The notes below the pieces were generated by a model. It had not been told where the DNA came from, ran no database searches, and saw only the letters and a program-made list of their open reading frames with translations. DNA of 64,000 bases from Thalassobius sp965218685 (GTDB lineage: Bacteria; Pseudomonadota; Alphaproteobacteria; Rhodobacterales; Rhodobacteraceae), in the NCBI RefSeq assembly GCF_965218685.1, contig NZ_OZ244657.1, forward strand, positions 186,001 through 250,000, in the 5' to 3' direction. Below are positions 28,962 through 37,706 of the stretch, piece after piece. The translations under genes were made by a program, and so were the position numbers. How positions within the stretch are numbered: position 1 is the stretch's first letter; each line of letters opens with the position of its first letter.

Positions 28962-29013
28962 GCGTGCCATTTCCCGGCGCGACCGCTCAGAGGATGTGCT
29001 TGATTTTCGCGCC
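28955..29013 (+). promoter_or_regulatory. probable attenuator structure of leuA
   Basis: Two crossing stems: A 28955-28964 pairs perfectly with B 28984-28993 (CCTCTGAGCG/CGCTCAGAGG), and C 28976-28982 pairs with D 29007-29013 (GGCGCGA/TCGCGCC). Because their order is A-C-B-D they exclude each other, and A overlaps the end of the leader peptide, where a ribosome stalled on Leu codons would block it. No T-run follows D, so control may be translational or Rho-dependent. Confidence 0.6.
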
Positions 29014-29048
29014 ACAGGCTTTAGCAGACTTCAAAAAAGAGACCCGAC

Positions 29049-30626
29049 ATGACCGATAAATCCAAACAAGACCACGTCTTGATTTTCGACACGACTCTGC
29101 GTGATGGCGAACAATCCCCCGGCGCGACGATGACCCACGATGAAAAGCTGGAAATCGCTGAAATGCTGGACGACATGGGCGTCGACATCATCGAGGCTGG
29201 CTTTCCGATCGCCTCGGAAGGTGACTTCAAAGCGGTGAAGGAAATCGCCGAACGCTCCAAGAATTCGACCATTTGTGGCCTGGCGCGTGCGAATTTCAAG
29301 GATATCGACCGCTGTTTTGAGGCCGTGAAACATTCGGCCAGCCCGCGCATCCACACCTTTATCGGCACCTCGCCGCTGCACCGCGCGATCCCCGATCTGA
29401 CCATGGATGAAATGGCCGACAAGATCCACGAAACCGTCAGTCACGCCCGCAATCTGTGCGACAATGTGCAGTGGTCGCCGATGGATGCCACGCGCACGGA
29501 ACATGACTATCTGTGCCGCGTGATCGAGATCGCAATCAAGGCCGGCGCCACAACCATCAACATCCCCGATACCGTTGGTTATACCGCCCCGCGCGAATCC
29601 GCTGACCTGATCAAAATGCTGCTGGAGCGCGTCCCCGGCGCGGATGAAATCGTCTTTGCGACCCACTGCCACAATGACCTTGGCATGGCGACAGCGAACG
29701 CACTGGCCGCGGTCGAGGCCGGTGCCCGCCAGATCGAATGCACCATCAACGGGCTGGGCGAACGCGCGGGCAACACGGCCCTGGAAGAGGTCGTGATGGC
29801 CCTGCGCGTACGCAACGACATCATGCCCTATCGCACCCAGATCGACACCACAAAGATCATGAATATCTCGCGCCGCGTGGCGACCGTGTCGGGCTTTCCG
29901 GTGCAGTTCAACAAAGCGATCGTGGGCAAAAACGCCTTTGCGCATGAATCCGGCATCCACCAAGACGGCATGCTGAAGAACCGCGAGAATTTTGAGATCA
30001 TGGTGCCTGAGGATATCGGTCTGTCTGGTACCTCTCTGCCCTTGGGCAAACACTCGGGCCGTGCCGCCCTGCGCGCGAAGATGGAAGAGCTTGGCTACGA
30101 GCTGGGCGAGAACCAGTTGAACGACGTCTTCGTCCGCTTCAAGGCCCTGGCCGACCGCAAGAAAGAGGTATTTGACGACGATCTGATCGCCATGGTCAAC
30201 GACCAGGAGGTGCAAGACGAAGGCGATACGCTGCAGCTGAAACGCCTGCGCGTGGTCTGCGGCACCGACGGCCCGCAAGAGGCCGAGATGACCTTGTCCA
30301 TCGATGGCGAGGAAAAATCCATCGACGCCACTGGCGACGGCCCGGTAGATGCAGCCTTCAACTGCGTGAAAATGCTGTACCCCCATGCGGCACGCCTGCA
30401 GCTTTATCAGGTTCACGCCGTGACCGAAGGTACCGACGCACAGGCTACGGTCACCGTCAAGATCGAAGAGGACGGCCGCATCGCGACCGGCTCGTCGGCA
30501 GATACCGACACTGTGGTCGCCAGCGTGCGCGCCTATGTGAACGCCCTGAACCGTCTGATCGTCCGTCGCCAGAAAACTGGCCCTGGAGAAGACCGCAAAG
30601 AGATCAACTACAAGGACGTTCACTAA
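29049..30626 (+). CDS. leuA: 2-isopropylmalate synthase
   Basis: First committed step of leucine synthesis: acetyl-CoA plus 2-oxoisovalerate. The TIM barrel holds DTTLRDGEQSPGA at 14-26 with the metal-binding Asp, and HCHNDLG with the metal-binding His pair. A subdomain region and the C-terminal leucine-binding regulatory domain (about residues 400-525) complete the 525-residue protein, so feedback inhibition by leucine is expected. Control also appears to act at the leader (previous two entries). Only weak purine-rich sequence precedes the ATG. Confidence 0.95.
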   Translation: MTDKSKQDHVLIFDTTLRDGEQSPGATMTHDEKLEIAEMLDDMGVDIIEAGFPIASEGDFKAVKEIAERSKNSTICGLARANFKDIDRCFEAVKHSASPRIHTFIGTSPLHRAIPDLTMDEMADKIHETVSHARNLCDNVQWSPMDATRTEHDYLCRVIEIAIKAGATTINIPDTVGYTAPRESADLIKMLLERVPGADEIVFATHCHNDLGMATANALAAVEAGARQIECTINGLGERAGNTALEEVVMALRVRNDIMPYRTQIDTTKIMNISRRVATVSGFPVQFNKAIVGKNAFAHESGIHQDGMLKNRENFEIMVPEDIGLSGTSLPLGKHSGRAALRAKMEELGYELGENQLNDVFVRFKALADRKKEVFDDDLIAMVNDQEVQDEGDTLQLKRLRVVCGTDGPQEAEMTLSIDGEEKSIDATGDGPVDAAFNCVKMLYPHAARLQLYQVHAVTEGTDAQATVTVKIEEDGRIATGSSADTDTVVASVRAYVNALNRLIVRRQKTGPGEDRKEINYKDVH

Positions 30627-30643
30627 ACTCTTGATCCAGCGGG

Positions 30644-30733
30644 GCGCCTTCCGGCGCACTCGACACCTCACACAGCGCCTGTAGGCGCTGTGCTCAGGCA
30701 AAAGGGGCACGCCCCTTCTTCGCCTGCGGCGAA
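30644..30733. repeat. four consecutive hairpins after leuA
   Basis: Four perfect short stems in 90 bp: GCGCC/GGCGC (30644-30657), CACAGCGCCT/AGGCGCTGTG (30671-30692, 10 bp), AAGGGGC/GCCCCTT (30702-30717) and TTCGCC/GGCGAA (30719-30733). They lie between leuA and the convergent DUF4175 gene. One or two could end transcription or protect the mRNA end; the density is higher than in other gaps here. Confidence 0.6.
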
Positions 30734-30869
30734 TTCAACCCCTCGCGGACCTCACGCTCCCGAACTGATTTCGCGCAACCAAGTTCCTTGGCGTCACGTC
30801 CGAGGGAACGGCCATTAGCCGGTCCCGAGACATCCAGCGCGCGCGATGGCGCGCTCCTTTTGGTACCTC

Positions 30870-33416
30870 TCAAAACCGTTCCAGCAGACGCCGGAGATAG
30901 TCCAGCTCTTCACTCGAGCGCTCCCCTTCACCCGAGCGGCGTCGGATTTCATCAAGCAATTCGCGCGCGCGACGATAGACATCTTCGCCTTGCAGCAGAT
31001 CCTCTTGCGTGCCCACATCCCCGCCCCGAGAGCCGGGGTTGCGGCCCAGTGGGTCGCGGCTGTTGGCCTGTGCATTGCCCGTTTCCTGACCATCGCCACC
31101 CTGTTGCCGACGCCCGGCCTCGGCCATTGCATCGCCAAGATTGCGAATACCTTCGCGCAGCGCCTCCATTGCGTCGGCTTGTTTGTCGATCGCCCCTGGC
31201 AGATCGTCCTGCCGCAAGGCTTCTTCGGCGCCTTCCATCGCGCGCTCGGCCTCTTTCAGGGCTTCGCGGGCTGCATCCCCACCCTGAGTGCCCGCACCCG
31301 GCAAGCTGCGGCGTTGGCGCTCCAACTCGTCCCGCAGGGCCTGCTGGCGCTCTGCCAGAGAACCCTGTTCGCCCTCACCCTGTTCGCCGTTTTCACCGCC
31401 CTGACCTTCGTGACTTTCACCGCGGCCCTGCCCGCCGTTACGCCCTTCGTTGCCTTGCGACTGTCCCGAGTTTGCGCCGGGATTGTACTGTTCCTGCAGA
31501 TCGCGGAAGGCCTGATCCGACAGACCCTGTTGTTCGCGCAGGCTTTCTCCCAGTTCTTCCATTGCCTGCTCGCCGGGGGACTGACCGCCCTGCCCGCCCT
31601 GGGCCATCTGCATGTTTTCCATCATTTCCTGGAACTGGCGCATCGCTTCTTGTGCTTCGGCCATACGGCCCTGTTCAATCAGGTCCTGAATGTGGTCCAT
31701 CATGCGCTGCAAATCATCCATGCCCATCTGCACCGAATTCTCAGCGCCGCGCATATCCTCGTCGGTTTCTTCCTGTTCGCGCTGCGCCTGACGCGAGCGT
31801 TGTCGCAGATAGTCTTGCGTGGCTTCGCGCAACTCCTGCATCAGCCGGGCGATTTCCTGCTCTGATGCACCGTTCTTCATCGCCTCGCTCAAGCGTTCCT
31901 GCGCGCGCTTCATCCGTTCCATGGCGTCATCCAGATCGCCGTCTTCGATTTCGATGGCCAGATCCCACAGGGCCTTGGCCAGTTCTTCTTGTTGGGGCTT
32001 GGACATCCCTTCGGCCGCATAGGCTTCCATCCGGCGCAGGATGAAACGGAACCGCAGATAGTTCGCCTCGTCGGGGAAAAGCTGTTCTTCCGGCTGCCAC
32101 GAGATGGCGCGCATCAGCTGCGCGATACGAGGGGCGTTCGCGCGGTTCCACAGCAAATCGCGCCGCTGTTCGATCAGCGCCGAGGCCACCGGGTCAAAGA
32201 AACGCCGGGCGGGCAATGGCATGCTGACAGGGGCAGCCACCCCCGCCTGATCCGCAGCATCCATCGCCGTCAGCTCGAACCGAACGGGAAGATGCGCCCA
32301 AGGGTGTTCCGAGAAGTTTTCGATCAAAAGCTCGGTGAAATCTGCGCGGTTGCCTGTGATCGGCATCGGCAGTTCCATCTGGATAGGCGCGCGCGGTTCG
32401 GGATCGATGGACAAACCATAGCGGCGGTCCAGCGCCTGCATGTCCAAAGAGATCAGCACCGAGCCGCCCGTGACCCCGTAATCATCCTTGGCCGCGAACG
32501 GCAGGCTCATCTGGCCGTCCACGTTGGTCTCGGCCTCGCCGGTGATCATCACCTCGGGCGCGGTATCGGGCAGCAAAGCCACCTGCCAGCTGCGCCCGCC
32601 GACGCCCTGGATGGCCAGATCGCCCGCGCGGGTCACCACAAAATCCTGTGCCGGATCCGAGGCCGGGGGCACCTCGCCGATCCGGCCAGAAACGGTTTCG
32701 TCCAGGGTCAAGGCGCCCAGCTCTCCGTAGAAACGCAGAGTAACGCGGCTGTTTTGTGGAATTTTCAGACTGTCGCCCTGATCGGCTAGGTACAGCACCG
32801 GAAGGCCGGTATAGGCGGGTGGTTCGATCCACCCCTCCCACGAGGGGCCCACGGCAAGGCCCGAGCCGCTGCCCGGCCCCATGCCGGTGACAGAATGCAC
32901 TTTGCTCCAGGTGCCGAACAGCATCGCCACGGACAGGCCAAGAATGGCGACATATCGCAGGGCAAAGGGATCGCGCTGCGTCAGGGTCAGGTTGGGGCGC
33001 ACGCCCCGGGCCGTTGCTGCACGCTTGGCCATGCGTGCCTGGTGAGCGCGCCAAAGCGCCTCGGATTGTGCGTCGCCGGCGCCGATGGCCTGATCGTCCA
33101 ACAGGGTCTGGATCGGGCGCCCTTTCAGGGTTCCATCCAACCGCTCAAGCGCCTCGGCGCGGTGGGGCATGCGAAAGCGGCGCAACCCCAGAACCATGAA
33201 GGCAGCGCTGGCCAGAGAAACCAATACGGCCAACGCCCAGACAAGCTCGACCATGATGTGATCCTGAAGACCCAGCATCAGCACGGCTGCCGCCAGCATA
33301 ACCACCGACCACAGGGGCCAGAAGGCCCGCGTGATACGCTCGGCCATCAGCCCCGCCCAGGTCAGGCGCAGGGGCCAGCGGATTTTTGTCAGGACCGTAC
33401 GATCTGCGTCAGCCAT
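30870..33416 (-). CDS. DUF4175 (TIGR02302-type) membrane protein
   Basis: 848 residues. Two to three membrane helices lie near the N-terminus (AFWPLWSVVMLAAAVLML, MVELVWALAVLVSLASAAF, and near 150), then a large region facing outwards with a beta-rich part and a long charged helical part. The C-terminal third is Gln-, Gly- and Glu-rich with coiled-coil character. This layout fits DUF4175, common in alphaproteobacteria and of unknown role. GGAG precedes the ATG. It is 34 bp after lysA in the same direction and probably in that operon. Confidence 0.85.
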   Translation of the reverse strand: MADADRTVLTKIRWPLRLTWAGLMAERITRAFWPLWSVVMLAAAVLMLGLQDHIMVELVWALAVLVSLASAAFMVLGLRRFRMPHRAEALERLDGTLKGRPIQTLLDDQAIGAGDAQSEALWRAHQARMAKRAATARGVRPNLTLTQRDPFALRYVAILGLSVAMLFGTWSKVHSVTGMGPGSGSGLAVGPSWEGWIEPPAYTGLPVLYLADQGDSLKIPQNSRVTLRFYGELGALTLDETVSGRIGEVPPASDPAQDFVVTRAGDLAIQGVGGRSWQVALLPDTAPEVMITGEAETNVDGQMSLPFAAKDDYGVTGGSVLISLDMQALDRRYGLSIDPEPRAPIQMELPMPITGNRADFTELLIENFSEHPWAHLPVRFELTAMDAADQAGVAAPVSMPLPARRFFDPVASALIEQRRDLLWNRANAPRIAQLMRAISWQPEEQLFPDEANYLRFRFILRRMEAYAAEGMSKPQQEELAKALWDLAIEIEDGDLDDAMERMKRAQERLSEAMKNGASEQEIARLMQELREATQDYLRQRSRQAQREQEETDEDMRGAENSVQMGMDDLQRMMDHIQDLIEQGRMAEAQEAMRQFQEMMENMQMAQGGQGGQSPGEQAMEELGESLREQQGLSDQAFRDLQEQYNPGANSGQSQGNEGRNGGQGRGESHEGQGGENGEQGEGEQGSLAERQQALRDELERQRRSLPGAGTQGGDAAREALKEAERAMEGAEEALRQDDLPGAIDKQADAMEALREGIRNLGDAMAEAGRRQQGGDGQETGNAQANSRDPLGRNPGSRGGDVGTQEDLLQGEDVYRRARELLDEIRRRSGEGERSSEELDYLRRLLERF

Positions 33417-33450
33417 GCCATCTCCAACAGGGCCGGACGCGGGGATCGCA

Positions 33451-34716
33451 TCACAGCCATTCAGGAATGGTATCGCGGTTTATGATTTCGTCAAAGGTCG
33501 GACGGGCCCGAATGACGGCGAATTGATCCCCATTGACCAAAACTTCGGGGATCAGGGGGCGCGAGTTATATTCGCTGCTCATCACCGCGCCATAAGCCCC
33601 GGCCGAGCGGAACGCGACCAGATCGCCGGATTTCAGCGGCGGCATCAAGCGTTGCTTGGCAAAGGTGTCACCGGATTCGCAAACCGGCCCCACGATGTCG
33701 ATGGCGGCCTGCTCGACGCCGGTTTCCGCTTCGATGACAGGAATGATGTCGTGATGGGCCTCGTACATGGCGGGGCGCACCAGATCATTCATCGCGGCGT
33801 CGATAATCAGGAAATCCCGGCCCTCGCCGGATTTCACATAGATCACCTCGGACACCATGATGCCCGCGTTGCCGGCGATCAGACGGCCGGGCTCGATCTC
33901 GATCTCGCAGCCCAGATGGCCCAGCTCTTCGCGGATCATTGCGCCGTATTCCACCGGTAGCGGCGGGGCCTCGTTCGAGCGGGTGTAGGGAATGCCAAGC
34001 CCGCCGCCCAGATCCAGGCGCTGGATGTCGTGCCCTTCGGCGCGCAGCGTTTCAGTCAGCTCGGCCACCTTGCGATAGGCCAAACGGAACGGCTCCAGGT
34101 CGGTCAGCTGGCTGCCGATATGCACGTCGATGCCGACCACCTTCAGGCCCGGCAGGCTGGCGGCGTGGGCATACACCTCTTTTGCGCGAGAGATCGGGAT
34201 GCCGAACTTGTTCTCGGACTTCCCGGTGGCGATCTTGGCGTGGGTCTTGGCGTCTACGTCGGGATTGATCCGTACGGTCACAGGCGCCTGAACCCCCATG
34301 GACATGGCGACCTGGTTCAGGCGCTCCATCTCGGGTTCGGATTCCAGGTTGAACTGACGAATGCCACCTTCCAGAGCGGCGCGCATTTCCTCTTGGGTTT
34401 TACCCACACCGGAAAACACGATCTTGTCCCCGGGCACGCCTGCGGCTTTGGCCCGCGCGTATTCCCCGCCCGAGACCACGTCCATACCCGCGCCGGCAGC
34501 AGCCAGCGTTTTGAGGATCGCCTGGTTGCTGGCGGCCTTCATGGCATAGCAGACCACGTGCTCGGTCCCGGCCAAAGCTTCGTCAAACAGACGGAAATGG
34601 CGCAGCAGCGTGGCCGTCGAATAGATATAAACGGGCGAGCCGACAGCGGCCACGATCTCTGAAACGGGCACGTCCTCGGCGAAAAGCTCGCCGTTTTTGT
34701 ACAGAAAATGGTCCAT
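33451..34716 (-). CDS. lysA: diaminopimelate decarboxylase
   Basis: Last step of lysine synthesis, meso-diaminopimelate to lysine plus CO2. A fold III PLP enzyme of 421 residues: the PLP lysine is K60 in CYAMKAA, the glycine-rich phosphate loop is near DLGGGLGIPY, and GPVCESGDTF supplies the catalytic Cys. AAGGA precedes the ATG. Its upstream neighbours on the same strand are the DUF2834, lipoprotein and argH genes, with an 81-bp gap that may hold its own promoter. Confidence 0.96.
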   Translation of the reverse strand: MDHFLYKNGELFAEDVPVSEIVAAVGSPVYIYSTATLLRHFRLFDEALAGTEHVVCYAMKAASNQAILKTLAAAGAGMDVVSGGEYARAKAAGVPGDKIVFSGVGKTQEEMRAALEGGIRQFNLESEPEMERLNQVAMSMGVQAPVTVRINPDVDAKTHAKIATGKSENKFGIPISRAKEVYAHAASLPGLKVVGIDVHIGSQLTDLEPFRLAYRKVAELTETLRAEGHDIQRLDLGGGLGIPYTRSNEAPPLPVEYGAMIREELGHLGCEIEIEPGRLIAGNAGIMVSEVIYVKSGEGRDFLIIDAAMNDLVRPAMYEAHHDIIPVIEAETGVEQAAIDIVGPVCESGDTFAKQRLMPPLKSGDLVAFRSAGAYGAVMSSEYNSRPLIPEVLVNGDQFAVIRARPTFDEIINRDTIPEWL

Positions 34717-34797
34717 CTATCCGTCCTTAGGCTGGTTTCACAGCGTCATAGCAGAAAGAAGCGGCAATTCAATCGCGTGCAAAAGGGCGCGTTTGGA

Positions 34798-35121
34798 TTA
34801 TTCAGCGCGCCGACGGATACCGCGCAAAAACAGGTAAAGCGGCAGCCCGCAGCTGACCCCGATGCAGAACGTCGCCGGGATCGCCCAAAGGCCGCGCCAA
34901 CGTTTGGTGCCAAAGGTTTCGGCAATGATCCAGACAGTCAGCGCAATCGCCGCGATAGTCAGATCCCAGACCAGGCCACTGCTGGCCTGATTGGCGTGCC
35001 AGGCATCGATCATCGCGCCAAGGTCCAGCCCGTTTTCGCTGAACCAGCCGATGAAGTAGTACATTGGATGAATGGCGCCCCAAATGGCCAAGCCGAGGAA
35101 TATCCAGCGCGGGGCGGGCAT
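34798..35121 (-). CDS. DUF2834 small membrane protein
   Basis: A 107-residue inner-membrane protein with three hydrophobic helices (IFLGLAIWGAIHPMYYFIGWF, GLVWDLTIAAIALTVWIIA, LWAIPATFCIGVSCGLPLYLFL). The pattern and length match DUF2834, of unknown function. Its ATG shares one base with the stop codon of the lipoprotein gene (TGATG), so it is translationally coupled to it. Start choice is fixed by this coupling. Confidence 0.8.
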   Translation of the reverse strand: MPAPRWIFLGLAIWGAIHPMYYFIGWFSENGLDLGAMIDAWHANQASSGLVWDLTIAAIALTVWIIAETFGTKRWRGLWAIPATFCIGVSCGLPLYLFLRGIRRRAE

Positions 35122-35243
35122 CACTCGGCCTTGACCGCAGCCGCCGAGGCCGCTGAGACAGCTATATCCACGGGCGGGACAGGTTCGCCATCCACGCCGC
35201 AGGCAGCCAGCATCAGCAGGGTCACAGCGGCGAGGTGTTTCAT
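35121..35243 (-). CDS. argH-linked small lipoprotein
   Basis: A 40-residue gene missed by usual length cut-offs. It starts MKHLAAVTLLMLAACG, a signal peptide with the lipobox L-A-A-C (lipidated Cys at 15), then a short Ala-rich tail. Its ATG overlaps the argH stop codon (ATGA) and its stop overlaps the next start (TGATG), so translation runs through three genes. The mature lipoprotein would be only about 26 residues. Function unknown. The lipobox and double coupling are strong evidence that it is real. Confidence 0.78.
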   Translation of the reverse strand: MKHLAAVTLLMLAACGVDGEPVPPVDIAVSAASAAAVKAE

Positions 35244-36631
35244 CCCAAGGTTTCCTTCCAACGCGCGATCTGGGCCCGCACCTGCGCAGGCGCAGTGCCC
35301 CCATAAGACATGCGCGAAGCAACCGAATTATCAACCCCCAGCACGTCGAAAACGGCCTGAGTGATGTCAGCATGTACGGACTGCATGTCCTCCAACGTCA
35401 GCTCGGGCAGATCGCAGCCTTTGCCTTCAGCCATGGCGACCAGCGATCCGGTCACGTGGTGAGCATCGCGGAACGGCAGGTTCAGCTCGCGCACCAGCCA
35501 GTCGGCCAGATCCGTCGCGGTCGAGAAACCCGAGCCCGCAGCAGCCGCCAGATTTTCGCGATTCCCGGTCATGTCGCTGACCATACCGGTCATCGCGGCC
35601 AGGGCCAGCATCAGACTGTCGGCGGCATCAAAGACCTGCTCCTTGTCTTCCTGCATGTCCTTGGAATAGGCCAGCGGCAGGCCCTTCATCACGGTCATCA
35701 GGGCGACATTGGCGCCGAAGATGCGGCCGATCTTGGCGCGCAGCAGCTCGGCCGCGTCAGGGTTGCGTTTTTGCGGCATGATGGACGAACCGGTCGACCA
35801 TTTGTCCGACATGGTGACGAACCGGAACTGGGCCGAGGACCAGATCACCAGCTCTTCTGCGAAACGGCTCAGGTGCATCGCGGTAATCGAGGCGCAGGAC
35901 AGGAACTCCAACGCGAAATCGCGGTCGGCCACGGCATCCAGCGAATTCGCCGTCGGGCGATCAAAGCCCAGAGCATGGGCGGTCATTTCACGATCAATCG
36001 GGAAGGACGTGCCAGCCAGCGCAGCCGAGCCAAGCGGGCTTTCGTTCATACGGGCGCGCGCATCGCGGAAGCGCGACAGGTCTCGGCCGAACATTTCGAC
36101 ATAGGCCATCATGTGATGGCCCCAGGTCACGGGCTGTGCGGTTTGCAAATGGGTGAAACCGGGCATAACCCAATCGGCGCCCGCCTCGGCCTGGCCCATC
36201 AGGGATTTGATCAGTGCCTCGATCCCGTCGATGGCCGCGTCGATCTGATCGCGCGTCCACAGTTTGAAATCCGTTGCAACCTGGTCGTTGCGCGACCGCG
36301 CAGTATGCAGACGGCCCGCTGGCTCGCCGATGATTTCTTTCAGCCGGGCCTCCACATTCATGTGGATGTCTTCCAACGCGGTGGAAAATTCAAACGTCCC
36401 GCCCTCGATTTCTGACAAGACCGTGAGCAGGCCTTCCCGAATGACCTCGGCGTCGTTATCAGTAATGATGCCCGTCGCAGCCAACATGGCGGCATGGGCC
36501 CTGGAGCCGGCGATATCCTGCGCTGCCATACGCTGGTCATACCCGATCGAGGCATTGATCGCCTCCATGATCGCGTCAGGACCGGCGGCAAAGCGGCCGC
36601 CCCACATCTGGTTCGAGGATTTGTCAGTCAT
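35240..36631 (-). CDS. argH: argininosuccinate lyase
   Basis: Cleaves argininosuccinate to arginine and fumarate in the last step of arginine synthesis. The 463-residue fumarase/aspartase-superfamily protein carries the signature GSSIMPQKRNPD at about 280-291 with the catalytic Ser near 282, and HTARSRND in the N-terminal part. AGGGG precedes the ATG. It starts 22 bp from the divergent thioredoxin-like gene and is coupled by ATGA overlap to the small lipoprotein downstream. Confidence 0.96.
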   Translation of the reverse strand: MTDKSSNQMWGGRFAAGPDAIMEAINASIGYDQRMAAQDIAGSRAHAAMLAATGIITDNDAEVIREGLLTVLSEIEGGTFEFSTALEDIHMNVEARLKEIIGEPAGRLHTARSRNDQVATDFKLWTRDQIDAAIDGIEALIKSLMGQAEAGADWVMPGFTHLQTAQPVTWGHHMMAYVEMFGRDLSRFRDARARMNESPLGSAALAGTSFPIDREMTAHALGFDRPTANSLDAVADRDFALEFLSCASITAMHLSRFAEELVIWSSAQFRFVTMSDKWSTGSSIMPQKRNPDAAELLRAKIGRIFGANVALMTVMKGLPLAYSKDMQEDKEQVFDAADSLMLALAAMTGMVSDMTGNRENLAAAAGSGFSTATDLADWLVRELNLPFRDAHHVTGSLVAMAEGKGCDLPELTLEDMQSVHADITQAVFDVLGVDNSVASRMSYGGTAPAQVRAQIARWKETLG

Positions 36632-36652
36632 TATTGGCCCCTAGGAGGTGTC

Positions 36653-37237
36653 ATGCACAGGTTTTACCGGATCGTCCTTTATACGGCCTTGGCGCTTGGT
36701 GCAAATACGTCGCTGGCGGCTGATGCCGCGCTTGAGGCGTTGCGCGTGGGCGATATGAAGAAACTGAACCTGCATTCGGACGCCAAGGCTATCCCCGATG
36801 TGGTGTTTTTCGCCGAGGACGGCAGTGAGATAACGCTGACAGATTATCAGGGCAAAACCCTTCTGGTGAACTTCTGGGCGACATGGTGTGCGCCCTGTCG
36901 CAAGGAAATGCCCGCCCTGGCAGCCCTTCAGGACGAATTCGGCGGTGAGGATTTCCAGGTCGTCACCATCGCCACGGGGCGCAATCCTGCGCCCGCGATG
37001 AAGAAATTCTTTGACCAGATCGGCGTGACCAACCTGCCGCTGCACCGCGACCCCAAACAGGCGTTGGCGCGAAAAATGTCGGTGCTCGGCCTGCCGGTGA
37101 CCGTGGTCGTGACCCCTGAGGGTCAAGAAATCGGCCGGCTGATGGGCGATGCAGACTGGCACTCGGACGAGGCGCGCGCGATGGTCGCCGCCCTGCTGGA
37201 GCGCGCCCGCCTCAAGCCCGAGAATGACCCTCAATAG
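36653..37237 (+). CDS. TlpA-like periplasmic thiol-disulfide oxidoreductase
   Basis: 194 residues. Signal peptide (RFYRIVLYTALALGANTSLAA), then an AhpC/TSA-Redoxin thioredoxin fold with active site W78-C-A-P-C82 and the cis-Pro segment GLPVTVVV. Such proteins reduce disulfides in the periplasm, often for cytochrome c or copper-site assembly. The divergent position next to argH does not give its partner. A very strong AGGAGGTG lies ahead of the ATG. Confidence 0.88.
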   Translation: MHRFYRIVLYTALALGANTSLAADAALEALRVGDMKKLNLHSDAKAIPDVVFFAEDGSEITLTDYQGKTLLVNFWATWCAPCRKEMPALAALQDEFGGEDFQVVTIATGRNPAPAMKKFFDQIGVTNLPLHRDPKQALARKMSVLGLPVTVVVTPEGQEIGRLMGDADWHSDEARAMVAALLERARLKPENDPQ

Positions 37238-37313
37238 CGCTGTCTTTGCGTAAACACAGGGAAAGTTTTGACAAATGCTGTTCCTCTCCGTTTCATTGAA
37301 ACAGGAGGAGAGT

Positions 37314-37706
37314 ATGAGTTTGTCCATCTTGCTGTTGCTGGTGTCAGGGGGGATCCTTGGAATCGGCGTCCTTTTGCACCTGCTGGGTCTAAGCAGCCGG
37401 CGCGTTTTTGAAGACGAGGACGCGGTTCGGCGGGTCTGGCTGACCGAATTTCCCGGACAGGCACCCTCTTCCATATTGATGTCCAAAAACCAGCACTATG
37501 CGCTGGTCGTCAGTCCGAATGGCCTTGGCCTGGTTTGGCCCATGGGCGTTGACGGTGCCGCGCGGCTGCTTTTGGGGGCCGAGGTAAAGCCCTGGCGCAA
37601 GGGGCTGACGGTCGAACTACCCGACTTCACCGCGCCGCGCATCCAACTGCATCTGGACAAGGACGAAGCCCGCCAGTGGCGCGCGAAAATCGAGGAATCA
37701 AGATGA
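37314..37706 (+). CDS. small membrane-anchored protein of unknown function
   Basis: 130 residues: one N-terminal membrane helix (SILLLLVSGGILGIGVLLHLLG), then a soluble cytoplasmic or periplasmic domain with SKNQHYALVVSPNGLGLVWP and a C-terminal helix. No known family recognised. AGGAGGAG precedes the ATG at 37314; a longer frame has no such site. The stop codon overlaps the start of the hydroxylase gene (ATGA), which suggests a shared function with that membrane enzyme. Confidence 0.75.
   Translation: MSLSILLLLVSGGILGIGVLLHLLGLSSRRVFEDEDAVRRVWLTEFPGQAPSSILMSKNQHYALVVSPNGLGLVWPMGVDGAARLLLGAEVKPWRKGLTVELPDFTAPRIQLHLDKDEARQWRAKIEESR

Noticed and set aside
29031..30710. A 559-codon minus-strand frame opposite leuA
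   Set aside because: Antisense shadow; leuA is certain on the other strand.
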